Origin: Chromera velia
Lineage: Eukaryota; Sar; Chromeraceae
Length of the DNA stretch: 43,330 nucleotides
NCBI GenBank assembly: GCA_018398765.1
Contig: JAHBMJ010003579.1
Span: 1-43,330 of the forward strand
Reading direction: 5' to 3'
Shown here: positions 20,601 to 26,619 of the stretch, piece after piece
How the letters are laid out: the number at the start of each line of letters is the position of its first letter
How positions within the stretch are numbered: the first letter of the stretch is position 1
The notes under the pieces: generated by a model
Told to the model about the DNA's origin: nothing
The model's database searches: none
The model's input: only the letters and a program-made list of their open reading frames with translations
Made by a program: the position numbers and the translations under genes

Positions 20601-21162
20601 TGGAGGTAGAAGAGGCGCTGCGTCCTGAGCAGCCCGCTCCCGTTTCTGTCACCATTTTGGAGGAGGGCATCGTGGAAGGGGGAGCACATTCGGTGGAGCT
20701 GTCTGGGAGGAAGTGGGCTCCTGGGGGGCTGTATGGTGGCGTATTTGTCGGTTGGTCTCTGAGACTCTGGAGGCGGCAGCGGGACCGGTCCGAAAAGCGA
20801 TGGAAGCAAGAGAGGGCAAGAGGAGACTGAGAGGGGTACACGATTTGGGTGTGAAGACTGATCTGGAAGGTGGGATTGAAGGGCGACCTGAGAGTGTTGT
20901 AGAGAGGGAAGAGGGCGTTGGGTCTGTTGTGTGTTTTTCTGTGTTGGGTTTTGACGTTTTGCTCGATGCAGATTTGCATCCTTGGCTCTTGGAAGTGAAC
21001 GCGTGTCCCGGTTTGGAGACTGAGAGCAAAGGAGGGGCTATCGTATATGAAACCGATTCTCTGGTGCATGACCGCATGCTGTTGGATTTGTTCGCTCTTT
21101 TGGAGACAGATCGCCAAGAGGTGCAGCAATCAAAGGAGAAAGGGGGATGGCAAGTTGTATGA
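2405..21162 (+). CDS. Tubulin-tyrosine-ligase-like (TTLL) protein, about 14 exons
   Basis: TTL-family enzymes are ATP-dependent amino-acid ligases that add tyrosine, glutamate or glycine to tubulin and other proteins in the cytosol. The model joins exons 2405-2581 (weak), 2709-2826, 3216-3325, 3968-4414, 5352-5495, 5996-6277, 6833-6870, 18097-18225, 18559-18788, 19051-19271, 19466-19869, 19936-20046, 20412-20605 and 20663-21162, all on GT..AG introns with agreeing phases, giving about 1,034 residues. Residues up to about 438 are unrecognised and partly low complexity. The TTL domain follows in the expected order: NHFPG (about 477), YIHRPLLVGG..LNLRLY (about 674), YREGLVRFASEVY (about 745), FIHLTNN (about 792) and LLDADLHPWLLEVN (about 968). 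The lysine motif W-[IV]-x-K-P normally found before YIHRPLL was not found. Family membership is firm; substrate and activity are not. The start codon is uncertain. Confidence 0.85.
2709..2826 (+). CDS. TTLL gene, N-terminal exon
   Basis: The open frame runs from a GTGTCAG acceptor at 2708 to a donor GTACGT at 2827, ending in phase 1. It encodes about 39 residues including VDKYRETLMKIFNQSARR, an amphipathic helix-like segment. A second acceptor (CGTCAG at about 2732) is in the same phase and would shorten the exon by eight codons. The phase-1 end fits the next exon exactly, forming a Gly codon across the junction. Confidence 0.6.
3216..3325 (+). CDS. TTLL gene, N-terminal exon
   Basis: The exon lies between the acceptor CTTAATTCTGCAG and the donor GTGGGTACG at 3326 and encodes a hydrophobic segment (SVLVFLGHIGIRHLLPFPLL within about 37 residues). 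It starts in phase 1 and ends in phase 0, agreeing with both neighbours. It lacks the length and flanking charge typical of a clear membrane span, so it could equally be a buried helix. Its last bases and donor are part of a 32-bp sequence repeated at 3431-3462. Confidence 0.65.
3317..3462 (+). repeat. Filler element inside a 32-bp direct duplication
   Basis: The sequence at 3317-3348 recurs at 3431-3462 with two mismatches. Between them is 82 bp of AT-rich filler containing GTAT repeats and the motif GAATTCTGTATGAAAATGA (3402-3420). The left copy contains the end and donor site of the preceding exon, so a second donor-like site now lies inside the intron. Confidence 0.75.
3597..3695 (+). repeat. 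GTCC/GTCT tetranucleotide microsatellite
   Basis: Tandem GTCC and GTCT units interrupted by GTGT fill this part of the TTLL intron between 3325 and 3968. The interruptions recur regularly, which suggests growth by duplication of larger blocks. Confidence 0.9.
3968..4414 (+). CDS. TTLL gene, 149-codon linker exon
   Basis: The exon is bounded by an acceptor at GGATGCAG (3967) and a donor GTCAGT (4415), phase 0 at both ends. It starts with a short hydrophobic stretch (LSFLPFFVDLLQ), then a long polar, Asn/Gly/Glu-rich segment and a lysine-rich run (EKKNKKKKALSIVL), and finishes with PPLTFMMPPLTHL. This is typical of the disordered insertions in apicomplexan proteins. No domain is recognised. 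Confidence 0.65.
4446..4560 (+). repeat. Tandem repeat of 41/32 bp
   Basis: About 2.7 tandem copies of a unit beginning CCTAGGCGGGTAGAAAGAAG and ending in a GT-rich tail. The third copy lacks the first nine bases. It lies just inside the intron after the exon ending at 4414. Confidence 0.85.
4704..4830 (+). repeat. Filler motif inside a duplicated flank of about 40 bp
   Basis: The left flank 4704-4745 and right flank 4793-4830 are near copies (TTATTCTTCTTG then a TTCAATTCATAATTT segment), separated by filler containing TTTTCATACAGAATGAATG (4758 on). The duplication is less perfect than at the other loci, with a small indel, so it may be older. Confidence 0.55.
5073..5423 (+). repeat. Exon start triplicated, 138-bp period
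   Basis: A 75-bp sequence beginning CAGGATTTTCCAGAGG occurs at 5073-5147, 5211-5285 and 5349-5423. The two 63-bp spacers (5148-5210 and 5286-5348) are near identical and begin TTTATTTTCATACAGAAATC. Only the third copy continues into the rest of the coding exon. The first two contain the acceptor and the start of the exon but run into the spacer, which brings an in-frame stop. Confidence 0.9.
5352..5495 (+). CDS. TTLL gene, 48-codon exon
   Basis: The exon starts after an ATGCAG acceptor and ends before a GTCAGT donor, in phase 0 at both ends. It encodes DFPEVLSLIGMLPFCNETS followed by a helix-like segment KGLDQFLVHFVLKRGRE, with the composition of a folded region rather than a linker. Its first part is the source, or a copy, of the upstream duplications. 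The donor opens directly into a long CAGT array. Confidence 0.75.
5497..5660 (+). repeat. CAGT/CGGT tetranucleotide array at a splice donor
   Basis: Starting at the donor itself, the intron contains some 28 CAGT units with regular CGGT variants, then a short CAGA run. Each repeat recreates GTCAGT, the same six bases as the real donor. Confidence 0.9.
5996..6277 (+). CDS. TTLL gene, Glu/Lys/Ala-rich linker exon
   Basis: The acceptor is TTCATTCAG at 5995. The frame encodes a charged run (GEESTEKSPAEKEKEKEKEA), a Ser/Pro stretch, nine consecutive alanines and a Glu-rich helix (LRELEAEELEEGEKDEQERK). This is a disordered, then probably helical linker. The phase-0 end is needed for the next exon; GTCAGG at 6278 and GTACAA at 6272 are both possible donors, and the frame stays open to about 6406, so the exact 3' end is unsure. 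Confidence 0.6.
6503..6644 (+). mobile_element. Palindromic filler element with 40-bp perfect flanking duplication
   Basis: This is the cleanest example of the repeated structure in this gene. The 40 bp at 6503-6542 recur without mismatch at 6605-6644. The 62-bp insert (6543-6604) has perfect 23-bp terminal inverted repeats: it opens GTATTTACTTTCATACAG and ends with the exact reverse complement, both arms meeting at GAATTC, around a short core containing CTCTGTATGAAAAA. No protein could be encoded by it. Confidence 0.8.
6786..7060 (+). repeat. GT, CA, CAAA and CAGA microsatellites
   Basis: GT runs (about 6786-6820 and 6925-6950) flank the small exon at 6833-6870. They are followed by CA, CAAA and CAGA runs up to 7060. 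GT runs on one side and CA runs on the other could pair in the transcript. Confidence 0.85.
6833..6870 (+). CDS. TTLL gene, 38-nt micro-exon
   Basis: The interval lies between a TGTGTGCAG acceptor (preceded by a GT run) and a GTGGGC donor. In phase 0 it encodes AVLLDKRSRRKR plus two bases, AG, that complete an Arg codon with the first base of the exon at 18097. That phase agreement is the main support. Because the exon is tiny, has a poor pyrimidine tract and is followed by an 11.2-kb intron, it could be spurious. Confidence 0.4.
7239..7331 (+). repeat. Filler motif inside a 17-bp duplication
   Basis: CCTGC(T/C)TGGTGCATGCA at 7239-7255 recurs at 7315-7331, and GCATCGAT also recurs. The intervening filler starts TTTTCATACAGAATTATTT, the same motif as at the other loci. 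It lies at the beginning of the giant TTLL intron, next to a CCTG microsatellite. Confidence 0.6.
7340..8430. other. AT-rich intronic repeat region, no gene seen
   Basis: There is no credible coding sequence here. The segment contains many CTAG/GCTAGC words, a run of ATC trinucleotides (about 7726-7740) following GGCGGGTTTAGTCAC, and a CAAT tetranucleotide run near 8075-8095. The ATC run after a short GC-rich stretch resembles the 3' end of a short or long interspersed retroelement. A similar tail occurs, reversed, near 22018-22060. Confidence 0.4.
8480..9830 (-). pseudogene. Decayed unidentified coding remnant
   Basis: On the minus strand several frames carry protein-like sequence that shifts frame repeatedly. 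From about 9800 down there is FLKALKSLLEEDLAKHRRLG, then a charged Glu/Lys/Arg run; further on a coiled-coil-like segment (SLEKLVRSLEKKEVEQIEAL, about 9245-9310); then, in another frame and with stops, FKHLRKRICYRRVVYEAKK and FYSQQETLLQEVKSFNLQAA (about 8940-9150). The base composition is more GC-rich than the flanking AT-rich DNA. This looks like one old coiled-coil protein broken by frameshifts and stops. I do not recognise the family; it may be a mobile-element protein, since it sits in a repeat-filled intron. Confidence 0.4.
9940..10400 (+). repeat. Long polypyrimidine/GT microsatellite tract
   Basis: About 450 bp consist almost entirely of pyrimidines on the plus strand: CTTT runs, then CTGT, CGGT and CT runs, with a GT/GTAT block at about 10180-10265 and further CTTT runs. 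The open frames through it are artefacts of the repeat. Such a tract could adopt triplex or slipped structures. Confidence 0.95.
10534..10893 (-). pseudogene. Unidentified coding fragment with in-frame stop
   Basis: Read on the minus strand, a frame from 10893 encodes about 79 residues including LDTREVADVPLDILMKEGEG and YDTDSLTKEQIDTLKGIATF, then meets a TAA at 10654-10656. It continues in the same frame with AIKQEKVGGGIGFPSFFTDT and FPKNVCKIASGGEKAPR before the next stop. The composition is that of a real soluble protein, and a single internal stop suggests recent decay. No ATG or splice structure is evident and I do not recognise the family. It may belong with the broken coding remnant at 8480-9830, the two being separated by the microsatellite. 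Confidence 0.45.
11000..15498. other. Intronic region with no supported gene
   Basis: This part of the TTLL intron contains a CTGT run (11457-11515), AT-rich sequence with CTAG words (11600-12300), ordinary sequence (12400-13350) and a long pyrimidine-rich stretch on the plus strand (about 13380-15480). The pyrimidine bias yields long Ser/Leu/Phe-rich open frames, for example one from 13380 to 13928, that I regard as non-coding because they have no motif and follow the composition. Confidence 0.5.
15749..15800 (+). mobile_element. 52-bp mini-insertion with 6-bp target duplication
   Basis: These 52 bp (GTTTGAGGG...ACGGATCT) interrupt the left arm of the foldback element and are absent from the matching place in the right arm. 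They are flanked by ATAAAT on both sides (15743-15748 and 15801-15806). A second 52-bp copy, 44 of 52 bases identical and with no length difference, lies at 42601-42652. Confidence 0.7.
15961..16110. repeat. Hairpin module 1 of the foldback element
   Basis: The two halves are near-perfect reverse complements over about 50 bases: CGGCCTTTTACAGAGATCCT on the left and its complement at about 16070-16090. An inner hairpin (GTGGATCTT / AAGATCCAC) closes the loop. Transcribed, it would give a long stem-loop. Confidence 0.85.
16154..16284. repeat. Hairpin module 2 of the foldback element
   Basis: This is a diverged copy of module 1: ACAACTACCGATGCAAGACC at the left pairs with GCATCGGCAGTTGT at the right, with TACAGAGATCCTAACCCTC shared with the other modules. 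The stem is less perfect than in modules 1 and 3. Confidence 0.75.
16776..16900. repeat. 18-bp tandem repeat, about six to seven copies
   Basis: Units of the form GGGCCAGGCTATTTTGAC repeat with small changes between hairpin modules 2 and 3. On the minus strand they translate as a hexapeptide repeat (WLVKIA, WPVKIA, WLIKNP, WPIKH), but the open frame is short and there is no other sign of coding. Confidence 0.75.
16910..17029. repeat. Hairpin module 3 of the foldback element
   Basis: ACTGCCGACGCGGGAGACC pairs with GGTCCCGCGTCGGCAGT, and CCTAACCCCCTCG with CGAGGGGGTTAG, giving a stem of about 45 bases with a small bulge. It is closer to module 1 than to module 2. Confidence 0.85.
17558..17633 (+). 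repeat. GT microsatellite
   Basis: A GT run of about 75 bp with a few interruptions, just right of the foldback element, inside the TTLL intron. Between here and the exon at 18097 I see only a GATC run (17853-17872) and unremarkable intronic sequence. Confidence 0.95.
18097..18225 (+). CDS. TTLL gene, first exon of the TTL domain
   Basis: The acceptor CTTCCTGTTGCAG ends at 18096 and the donor GTGAGTG starts at 18226. The exon encodes ASMVFCNTFQPTLIETLAAG then RAINHFPG. The NHFPG segment is the conserved TTLL signature (usually NHFP followed by a short linker and a basic segment). The exon begins with one base and ends with two bases of split codons, consistent with its neighbours. Confidence 0.9.
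18368..18554 (+). mobile_element. Filler element inside a duplication of about 60 bp, next to an acceptor
   Basis: The 60 bp at 18368-18427 recur at 18494-18554 with one internal difference of a few bases. Shared blocks are CCTCTTTTTTGTGCTCTTTC and CCGACCCCCCTCTGTCTGCC. The insert (18428-18493) opens TTATTTTCATACAGAATTTT, has an AAAAT repeat in the middle and closes ATGTATTCTGTATG, so its ends are inverted copies of the common motif. The right-hand duplicate supplies the pyrimidine tract of the next exon's acceptor. Confidence 0.85.
18559..18788 (+). CDS. TTLL gene, TTL-domain exon
   Basis: It follows the acceptor TCTGCCTGCAG and continues the domain with FEITHKHRLARTLREGGGQG, a polar insertion, then GVPWFLPVSFVLLEQLPELC. 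The last part matches the TTLL segment in which a Pro-Thr/Ser-[FY]-x-L strand precedes the ATP-binding region. The chosen donor (GTGAGG at 18789) is in phase 1. Downstream of it, in another frame, a GC-rich stretch reads FRIWVLIEAGKEWGREG, vaguely like the missing lysine motif but without the lysine. Confidence 0.8.
19051..19271 (+). CDS. TTLL gene, acidic insertion exon
   Basis: The acceptor is CTTCTTCTTCTTGAGAG and the donor GTGAGT. The exon encodes about 74 residues starting LEQDSPSLSEIYDGAEKAGE and ending in a Glu/Asp-rich run (KRETAEGEDEECDANDRK). It sits where the ATP-binding lysine strand of TTLL enzymes should be, but contains no such motif, so it is likely a species-specific insertion. 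Phases fit both neighbours. Confidence 0.65.
19466..19869 (+). CDS. TTLL gene, central catalytic exon
   Basis: The exon follows the acceptor CCCTCTCTGCAG and holds the clearest family signatures: SEYIHRPLLVGGHKLNLRLY ALITRV (the ligase strand with the conserved Arg), then a polar insertion, then APLFFLYREGLVRFASEVY. A 42-base segment in the middle (19773-19814) has GT..AG ends but is in frame and encodes the conserved LFFLY residues, so I keep it as coding. The donor GTCTCC at 19870 gives the phase the next exon needs. Confidence 0.85.
19904..19904. other. Ambiguous base in a poly-C run
   Basis: A single N ends a run of about 20 C bases. It falls inside the predicted intron 19870-19935, so it need not affect the protein, but the local sequence length is uncertain. 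Confidence 0.95.
19936..20046 (+). CDS. TTLL gene, HLTN exon
   Basis: The acceptor is GATGATGCAG and the donor GTCGGT at 20047. In this frame the exon encodes a basic stretch, then SLIASLDNPFIHLTNNKVNG TNP, a close match to the FxHLTN signature of TTLL enzymes, whose Asn contributes to nucleotide and metal binding. The stronger-looking donor GTGAGT four bases further on would break the phase with the next exon. Confidence 0.85.
   Translation, partial: RERQKKQKKQQPKEPHRISRQPIHPSDQQQSQRDQS
20412..20605 (+). CDS. TTLL gene, TTL-domain exon
   Basis: It follows a GCATGCAG acceptor and encodes RRQSGLGSNWTVSMLREALR, the region after HLTN that in TTLL proteins reads roughly Gly-Ser-Lys-Trp-[TS]-Leu. 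A Glu-rich segment with two near repeats (GECLEKKVPE, GECLEESTAG) follows. A stop lies 21 bases beyond the proposed donor GTAGAAG in the same frame, so a short intron is needed here (see the next exon), or the copy carries a nonsense mutation. Confidence 0.75.
20663..21162 (+). CDS. TTLL gene, last exon with metal-binding motif
   Basis: The proposed 57-nt intron 20606-20662 ends in a pyrimidine-rich stretch and TTTTGGAG. The exon encodes WGAVWWRICRLVSETLEAAA, a polar insertion, then FSVLGFDVLLDADLHPWLLE VNACPGLE. The Glu and Asn of LLEVN are the family's metal-binding residues and both are present. The conserved C-terminal helix follows (DSLVHDRMLLDLFALLETDR), and the stop TGA is at 21160-21162. 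This is the strongest single exon of the gene. Confidence 0.92.
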
Positions 21163-21277
21163 AAAAAAACTAGAAAAAAAACTTCTGCAGATCGAGATGT
21201 TGCATTCAAATCCTCTTCAACGTTGTTGTCATCATCATCATACGTCATCGCCATCGGCCTATCATTAGGCGTCTAGC

Positions 21278-21511
21278 GAAGCTCCCTGAACCTAAGTGCC
21301 ACTTGAAAAAATATAATCAAGATGATCTCTATCTGCGGCATCGTTTTTCAAGAGACTGTCCATGCTTGCGGTGTACACTGTCAAGACACCGTCCAGATAT
21401 ACGGCCTTGGCTTTTAAGACACCATACATAATCCGTACCTGCGGCGCAGACTTTCAAGCTTATCCAAAAATGCGGCTTCAACTTTCAAGTAGTAGTTAGG
21501 TTTAGGGAGGT
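21278..21511 (-). mobile_element. Short TIR DNA element, copy A (234 bp)
   Basis: The ends are inverted copies of CCTCCCTGAACCTAAGTACC (with a few differences), and the flanks carry an 8-bp target duplication, CGTCTAGC, at 21270-21277 and 21512-21519. The internal part has GCCGCAGG-type subrepeats. It is the same family as copies at 39011 and 41609, in the opposite orientation to the copy at 39011. It has no coding capacity and lies 115 bp past the TTLL stop codon. Confidence 0.85.
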
Positions 21512-21519
21512 CGTCTAGC

Positions 21520-23340
21520 ATTCGACAAAGCAGCATAGGCAGTTGTTATATGATTGTGAATAGTAGTAAATAATGTAGAATAATGACGCTTTGGACATTC
21601 TAATTGTAAAAACAATACAGCCTACATCATGGCATGCCCCGGCCGGTACAGACTTTGATCCTATATTTTTGATCCTTTACTAGATCCTGCACCACTTTTT
21701 GTGTATGCTATATAATATGTATGCTTCTATTATTTTCCTTTTTTTTTAAAGCCTATAATTTAGTCTATAAAAGACTTACTGACTTAGCAAAAAAAGCTCT
21801 AAACATTTGAGCACAAGATAATATTAATGTTCCATTTTTTTTCCTGTGGTTTATACTACTTCAAGTTCAGTTAAATCATGAATAAAGGTAGGTAAAATAG
21901 CTTGTATAAAAACTATTGATTGATTGATATGTTCCGCCCTAGGGCCTTCTCGCTATGTCTATCTGTCGCCAGAGCAAGCTATTAATTTTATATAATTCTT
22001 AAACTAACCGAGTCTAAATGATGATGATGATGTATGGGGTTAAAGCCGGTGAGCCGTATAGACTCTGGCCAACCTAGAGCGTCATACATAGAGTTAAACT
22101 TTCGACTTAGGCCCCACTGGGGTAAGTTGAATCGATGGGAGCCTGACAGGGGTGGGGAGGCGGATAGAAGTGGAGGGTGGCTCTACCTCTAAGCAAACAG
22201 GCTTTTGCTTCATCTGGTAGTTCTCTTACAGGCTGAGTTACAACGCGCTCTCTATTCCACCCTTGAAACGATCGAGGACTGCCTGCATTTCGCCCGGAAG
22301 AGGGTCCCCATGACCGATCAAAGCGCCAGAACAGCACTGGCACGCCCGAGCGGAGGGGGAAACGAGCTACGGGGCCGCACTGTGTGCGGCCCATGGTAAT
22401 GCCCACTTGGTTCCTAGTATTAAAAGTGATAAACAGATTCTGTCAAAAAAAAAATTGATCAAATAGAATATAAAATAATGTCTGAAAAGTCTATTGTGAC
22501 ATGTTTTAGCTTGGTTCTTAACCGGTTCCCACTAGTTCTCACGCAAAAAGTAGGTGTCCAGCGTTTTGGTTCCTAAGTTCCTAAAATACAGTTCCTAACC
22601 ACTCTGAACTGAGGCTGCTACAGGAACTACAAAGGATGTAAATTAAGTATATGAATACTAAAATTGCTAGGAAGTCAAACAGGAATCTTAGGATCTATGG
22701 AAAAACCCTAAAAAATTAGTAGTAACCGTATGATAACCAAAAAACTATATAGGAAGTCACTAAAAACTGCCTGAGGAACTACAAAGAATTTAGTCCCTCA
22801 ATTGGCCTGAGACGCTCCTGGTACTTAAGTAATACTAGTGCTGCTTGCTTCTTTAGACTGGGCAAGAGCGAAGCCATCTTCCGGGGGGGGGCCAAAGAGG
22901 GTCGATGAAAGCATGTTTGTGGATGGGAGCAAACTAGCACGAGCTAGCACAACTTGTGTCTGCATTTAATCAGTTGTAAACTCATCTACAGCCTCTTTCA
23001 AATGCATTTCTTTATAGAAAAATGTCAGTTCTTATTGGTTCTTGGCGGTTCCTTCCGGTTCCTTCATAGTTCCTAAAAAGCGGTTCTTAGGCTTTTTGGT
23101 CAACGTGAGAACCAAAAGCTTGGACATGACTTTATCGTCGGGAACTAACATCAATCTCTCATCTAAGTATAAAAAACTCCTAGGAACTTGAATCAACATG
23201 TTATAAAAAGCTTAAAACAAACGTTTTTAGAGGATAGATTGACAGTAGACTTAGTAGTCTGTACCTATATCTAACTTAGGGTTAGTAAGAACTACTAGGA
23301 GTGCAGGACCGTAGGAAACGAGAAGGAAAGGGAAAAAACA
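21520..23340. other. Intergenic repeat-derived sequence, no supported gene
   Basis: AT-rich DNA with ATG trinucleotide runs (22018-22031) next to a GC-rich stretch (22040-22400) that resembles the reversed tail of a retroelement. From 22496 to 23135, GGTTCCTA-like words recur, with an inverted pair of ends: GTGACATGTTTTAGCTTGG at the left and AAGCTTGGACATGAC at the right. I see no coding sequence. Confidence 0.4.
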
Positions 23341-23639
23341 AGTACCTCAGGGGGAATAGAAAGGACGGAGATGGACTCCTCTGTTTCTGTGTCTTTTTTT
23401 TCCCCAAGGGTCACGGGCCAGTGAGATTCCTTCTGTCAGTTCGTGTCAGTTAGAGGTCTGTCAGATGACCTCTAAAAAAAATCATCCGAGGTGGAACGGA
23501 AGGAGACGGAGAGAGAAAAAGATCAGAACTCCCAATCTCCTTTGATTCCCTATCTTTTCTGTCGAAGACATATAAGCAAAGGTTTCTCTCTCAGTTCAGT
23601 TCCTGCAGTTCGGTCAGTTCAGTCAGTTCAGTCGGTTCG

Positions 23640-24700
23640 GTTGGTTCATCCCTGAGGCACGACTTGTTTTCCAGGGGAGTGAAATTGCGAGTAGTAAGCA
23701 TGATAAAGAAATTCAAAAAGGGGAGAAAAAGGGAGAAAGAGAACGGAGAAGCCGTACGTAGCATGCACCCCGCTCGCAGACCCGCTTGTAAACCATATGA
23801 GCACAAGCACCCCGCGCGCCCCCCCGTATCCGTGCAGGCTCAAGCCCTCACCTCCCACCACCTCCCCACGCTCATGCGAAGAGTGCCATCCAAGCCCCGC
23901 AGCCTAGGCCTCTTGGGGTCGTCCGTAACAGAGTAAGTTCTAGGCTCCCCATACATAAAAAAATTTAGAAAAAAAAAAAATAAATAATTTTAAACTAAAA
24001 CCTGAATTAGTTTTTTTATTTTTTTATTTTTATGTGTCAGTTAGGCTTTGAGCTTCGATGGAAGTTGAGTCGATCGATCGTTTTCAGGCTTTGGCGTGGG
24101 TGCAGAGAGAGTAGACAAACAAGCAGGCAGCCCTACATGGCCGCAGAACACTTTCAGCTCACAACATAGTAAGCTTCTTCTGCAACAGTTGGAGATCGTC
24201 ACGGCTTTACGAACCTTTTGTTCCTCCAGTCTCTTGACGGAGTTGAGGAACCCGGAGTTACCAGGTGTTCCCTCACTTCGGAATAAGCAGCGATGCTCCA
24301 AAAGGAAACCACAGAGCAAGCAGAGAAAACAAGGCATCCACAACCACCTCAGAGCTTTAACCAACTGAGGAGACGCCTGCAAGCTGAGCGCCCTACTCCC
24401 CACAAATCCAGAATCATGACAAACATGGCGGTACCCATGACTTCGCACGCCTGGAGGTAGACGCTAGCCTTCCAAGTTTCCCCCTTCCTTCAATGTCAAC
24501 CAGACAAGTGGCGCTCACAGCCGTAGCCGGTTTTTGAGAAGGCAGTGCAGCTGTATAAAAGAAGAAAATCGGAGGAGACGGCAAAAATCTGGGGGCAGGA
24601 CTCAAGGAGAGTTTTTCAGCTCGGTCAGGACGGCGAGTCACAAGTATGTACAAGCCAAGAAGCACTTCAGGACCGTTCAAGACAGCTGTGATCTAGGCTG
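23640..24700. other. Coding-like but unresolved segment
   Basis: Two parts look partly protein-coding without a consistent strand. On the plus strand, after the acceptor-like TTGTTTTCCAG, a frame of about 80 codons ends at a GTAAGT donor near 23934. On the minus strand, LNSVKRLEEQKVRKAVTISN (about 24175-24260) follows an acceptor-like CGTCTCCTCAG. I recognise no family and could not join them. The segment ends near ATG trinucleotide runs (25026-25038) like other repeat tails here, so it may be an old retroelement. Confidence 0.25.
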
Positions 24701-24969
24701 TGATGGCGTGGGTTTCCCAGTATATGAGCACCAGTCGGGAAAAAGCAAAGAAAATAAAAAAAAAGAGAAAAAGAGAGAGATGAGATGGAAGAAAGCGGGC
24801 AGCTTGGCTCTCCCCAGTCACCTTCTAATTCTACAGACCAGCGTTTAAAGCCGACCTTTTCTTATAGTGTAAGACAAGCCCCTTTTGAGCTGCTGGAGGT
24901 TGTTTGTCGCGTCTTTACGTGTGCTTTTTCCTTGGGGGGAAGGCTGTTGAGCTTGTCTCCTACCAAATG

Positions 24970-26480
24970 TTAGAAGCCTCGAAGGCTAGGCCACTATAGT
25001 CTATGCAGACGGCAATAGTGTACTATGATGATGATGATGGAACTTGAAGTGTCTGCTTCAAAAAAATAAATAGAAAAATAAAAAATAAAAGTGATTTTGA
25101 GCAATTAACTTTTTTATTTTTTTGCATATATAGGAAGCCTAGAGTAAGTTTTGTCTAACTCAAGATAGACGTGTTTATATATATTAGCTAGTCTTGTATT
25201 ATCTTGTATAGTCTCTTATCATGTATATAATTTGATTGGGATGCTTATTAAATTTTTTAAACTTTTCTACTTCTGATTTAAAAATTTGTGTCAATTAATG
25301 TTAAATTAAATTGAGAATTAATTCAGCAAAAAAGTTTATAATATAAAAAATACTTTTTTATAGTTTTTATAATTATTAACTATTTAAAGTATAAGATTAT
25401 ACAGTTTCTAAAAGCTTGAAATGAGGTATTTAATTGATTGAGACATGCAAAAAAGAAATGTAAAGAAATGATGATCATGATGGTGCTTATCACACATTCT
25501 GAGACAGTTGCACATAATACACTGGTAAATTTTGCATTTTATACTAAATTTCATAATTATATTATTGGAATCATATTGAATGATTACAACTGAGAATTTA
25601 CTTGGGATCGAAGTTTGCATATACATACATGGCGCTACATAGCACGAAGAGAAGACTTAGTCTAACGCATGTCTGCCAGGCAGGCATCTTCGATCTCTTT
25701 CTAAGTTGACCTCCTCCGTTTCCAAAGCGTGGTGAGAGGTTCATGTCAGCTCCTCAGAGGATACCCTGGAGGCAAAGCATATGTAGTCTCTTCATACTAG
25801 AGCCCAGAGACTCGAGTAGGAAAGAGTCACGTACATCCGGAATTCAGAAGTTCAGATCGAAGCCTACTGCAAAGACATCAAGCAGAGCGCTAGGCAGAGC
25901 ATAAAAGCGGTTTAGAGAGCCAAGGAGGGAGGGATGGAGGGTAAGGGAAAGTGGAGATAATATGCTACGATAAGGAAAGGAAAAATTGAAGGAACAAAAG
26001 AAATAGCACAGTGGAAAACAGAAAACAAAAAAAACGATTGACCCACGAGGAGAGAAGAAGAGGAAAAGCAAGCAAACAAATGAACGATCAAACCCCGAAC
26101 GGATCAGATTCTAGAGAACGACTGTGCTAAACGGTTTGCAGTGCTAAGCCCGCCGAAACAATACAATGGGGAGCATGCATAAGAGCAATCTTAAGGAAAG
26201 GAAAGAGCCACTACTTATAAGCCAAGCATTTTTGCATACGTAAATTCCATGTGTACGCATATATTCTTAAATTCTGCATGTCTTTCGATCCTGATCTGCG
26301 CCAGGCGGGCAGACAGTATAGGGGGAAACTTCATACGGGGTATTCAAAAGGAGACCGGGCTAGAAAGCAAAAGTACGGTGGGGTTTACCAACTATCGGAA
26401 CACTGCAGTGAGAGAAAATTAAGGAATCTATTTCTCGATCCAAACATGCAAATCAAATGACAGATTGACAGAACGATTTC
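24970..26480. other. AT-rich intergenic DNA, no gene seen
   Basis: The first 650 bases are strongly AT-rich with frequent stops in all frames. From 25640 to 26460 the composition is more balanced, but I find no motif, splice structure or long frame that supports a gene. Confidence 0.6.
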
Positions 26481-26491
26481 TCTACTGATGG

Positions 26492-26609
26492 ACTGACGGA
26501 TCGACTGACCGACCGACCGATCTTTGAGGGATATGCATTTATTTAATAATATTATAACAGAATAAATACTAAATGCACAAACTGACGGATCGACCAACCA
26601 ACCAACCGA
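26492..26609 (+). repeat. 60-bp AT-rich filler inside a 29-bp duplication
   Basis: ACTGACGGATCGAC followed by a GACC/AACC run occurs at 26492-26520 and 26581-26609. The 60-bp insert (26521-26580) has short inverted ends (TGCATTTA / TAAATGCA) and contains ACAGAATAAAT. The architecture is the same as at the TTLL filler loci, but the sequence is only weakly similar. Confidence 0.6.
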
Positions 26610-26619
26610 GGAGTAGAGG

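Noticed and set aside
20649-21254. Long minus-strand frames opposite the last TTLL exon
   Set aside because: They are antisense shadows; the plus strand encodes the conserved TTLL motifs.
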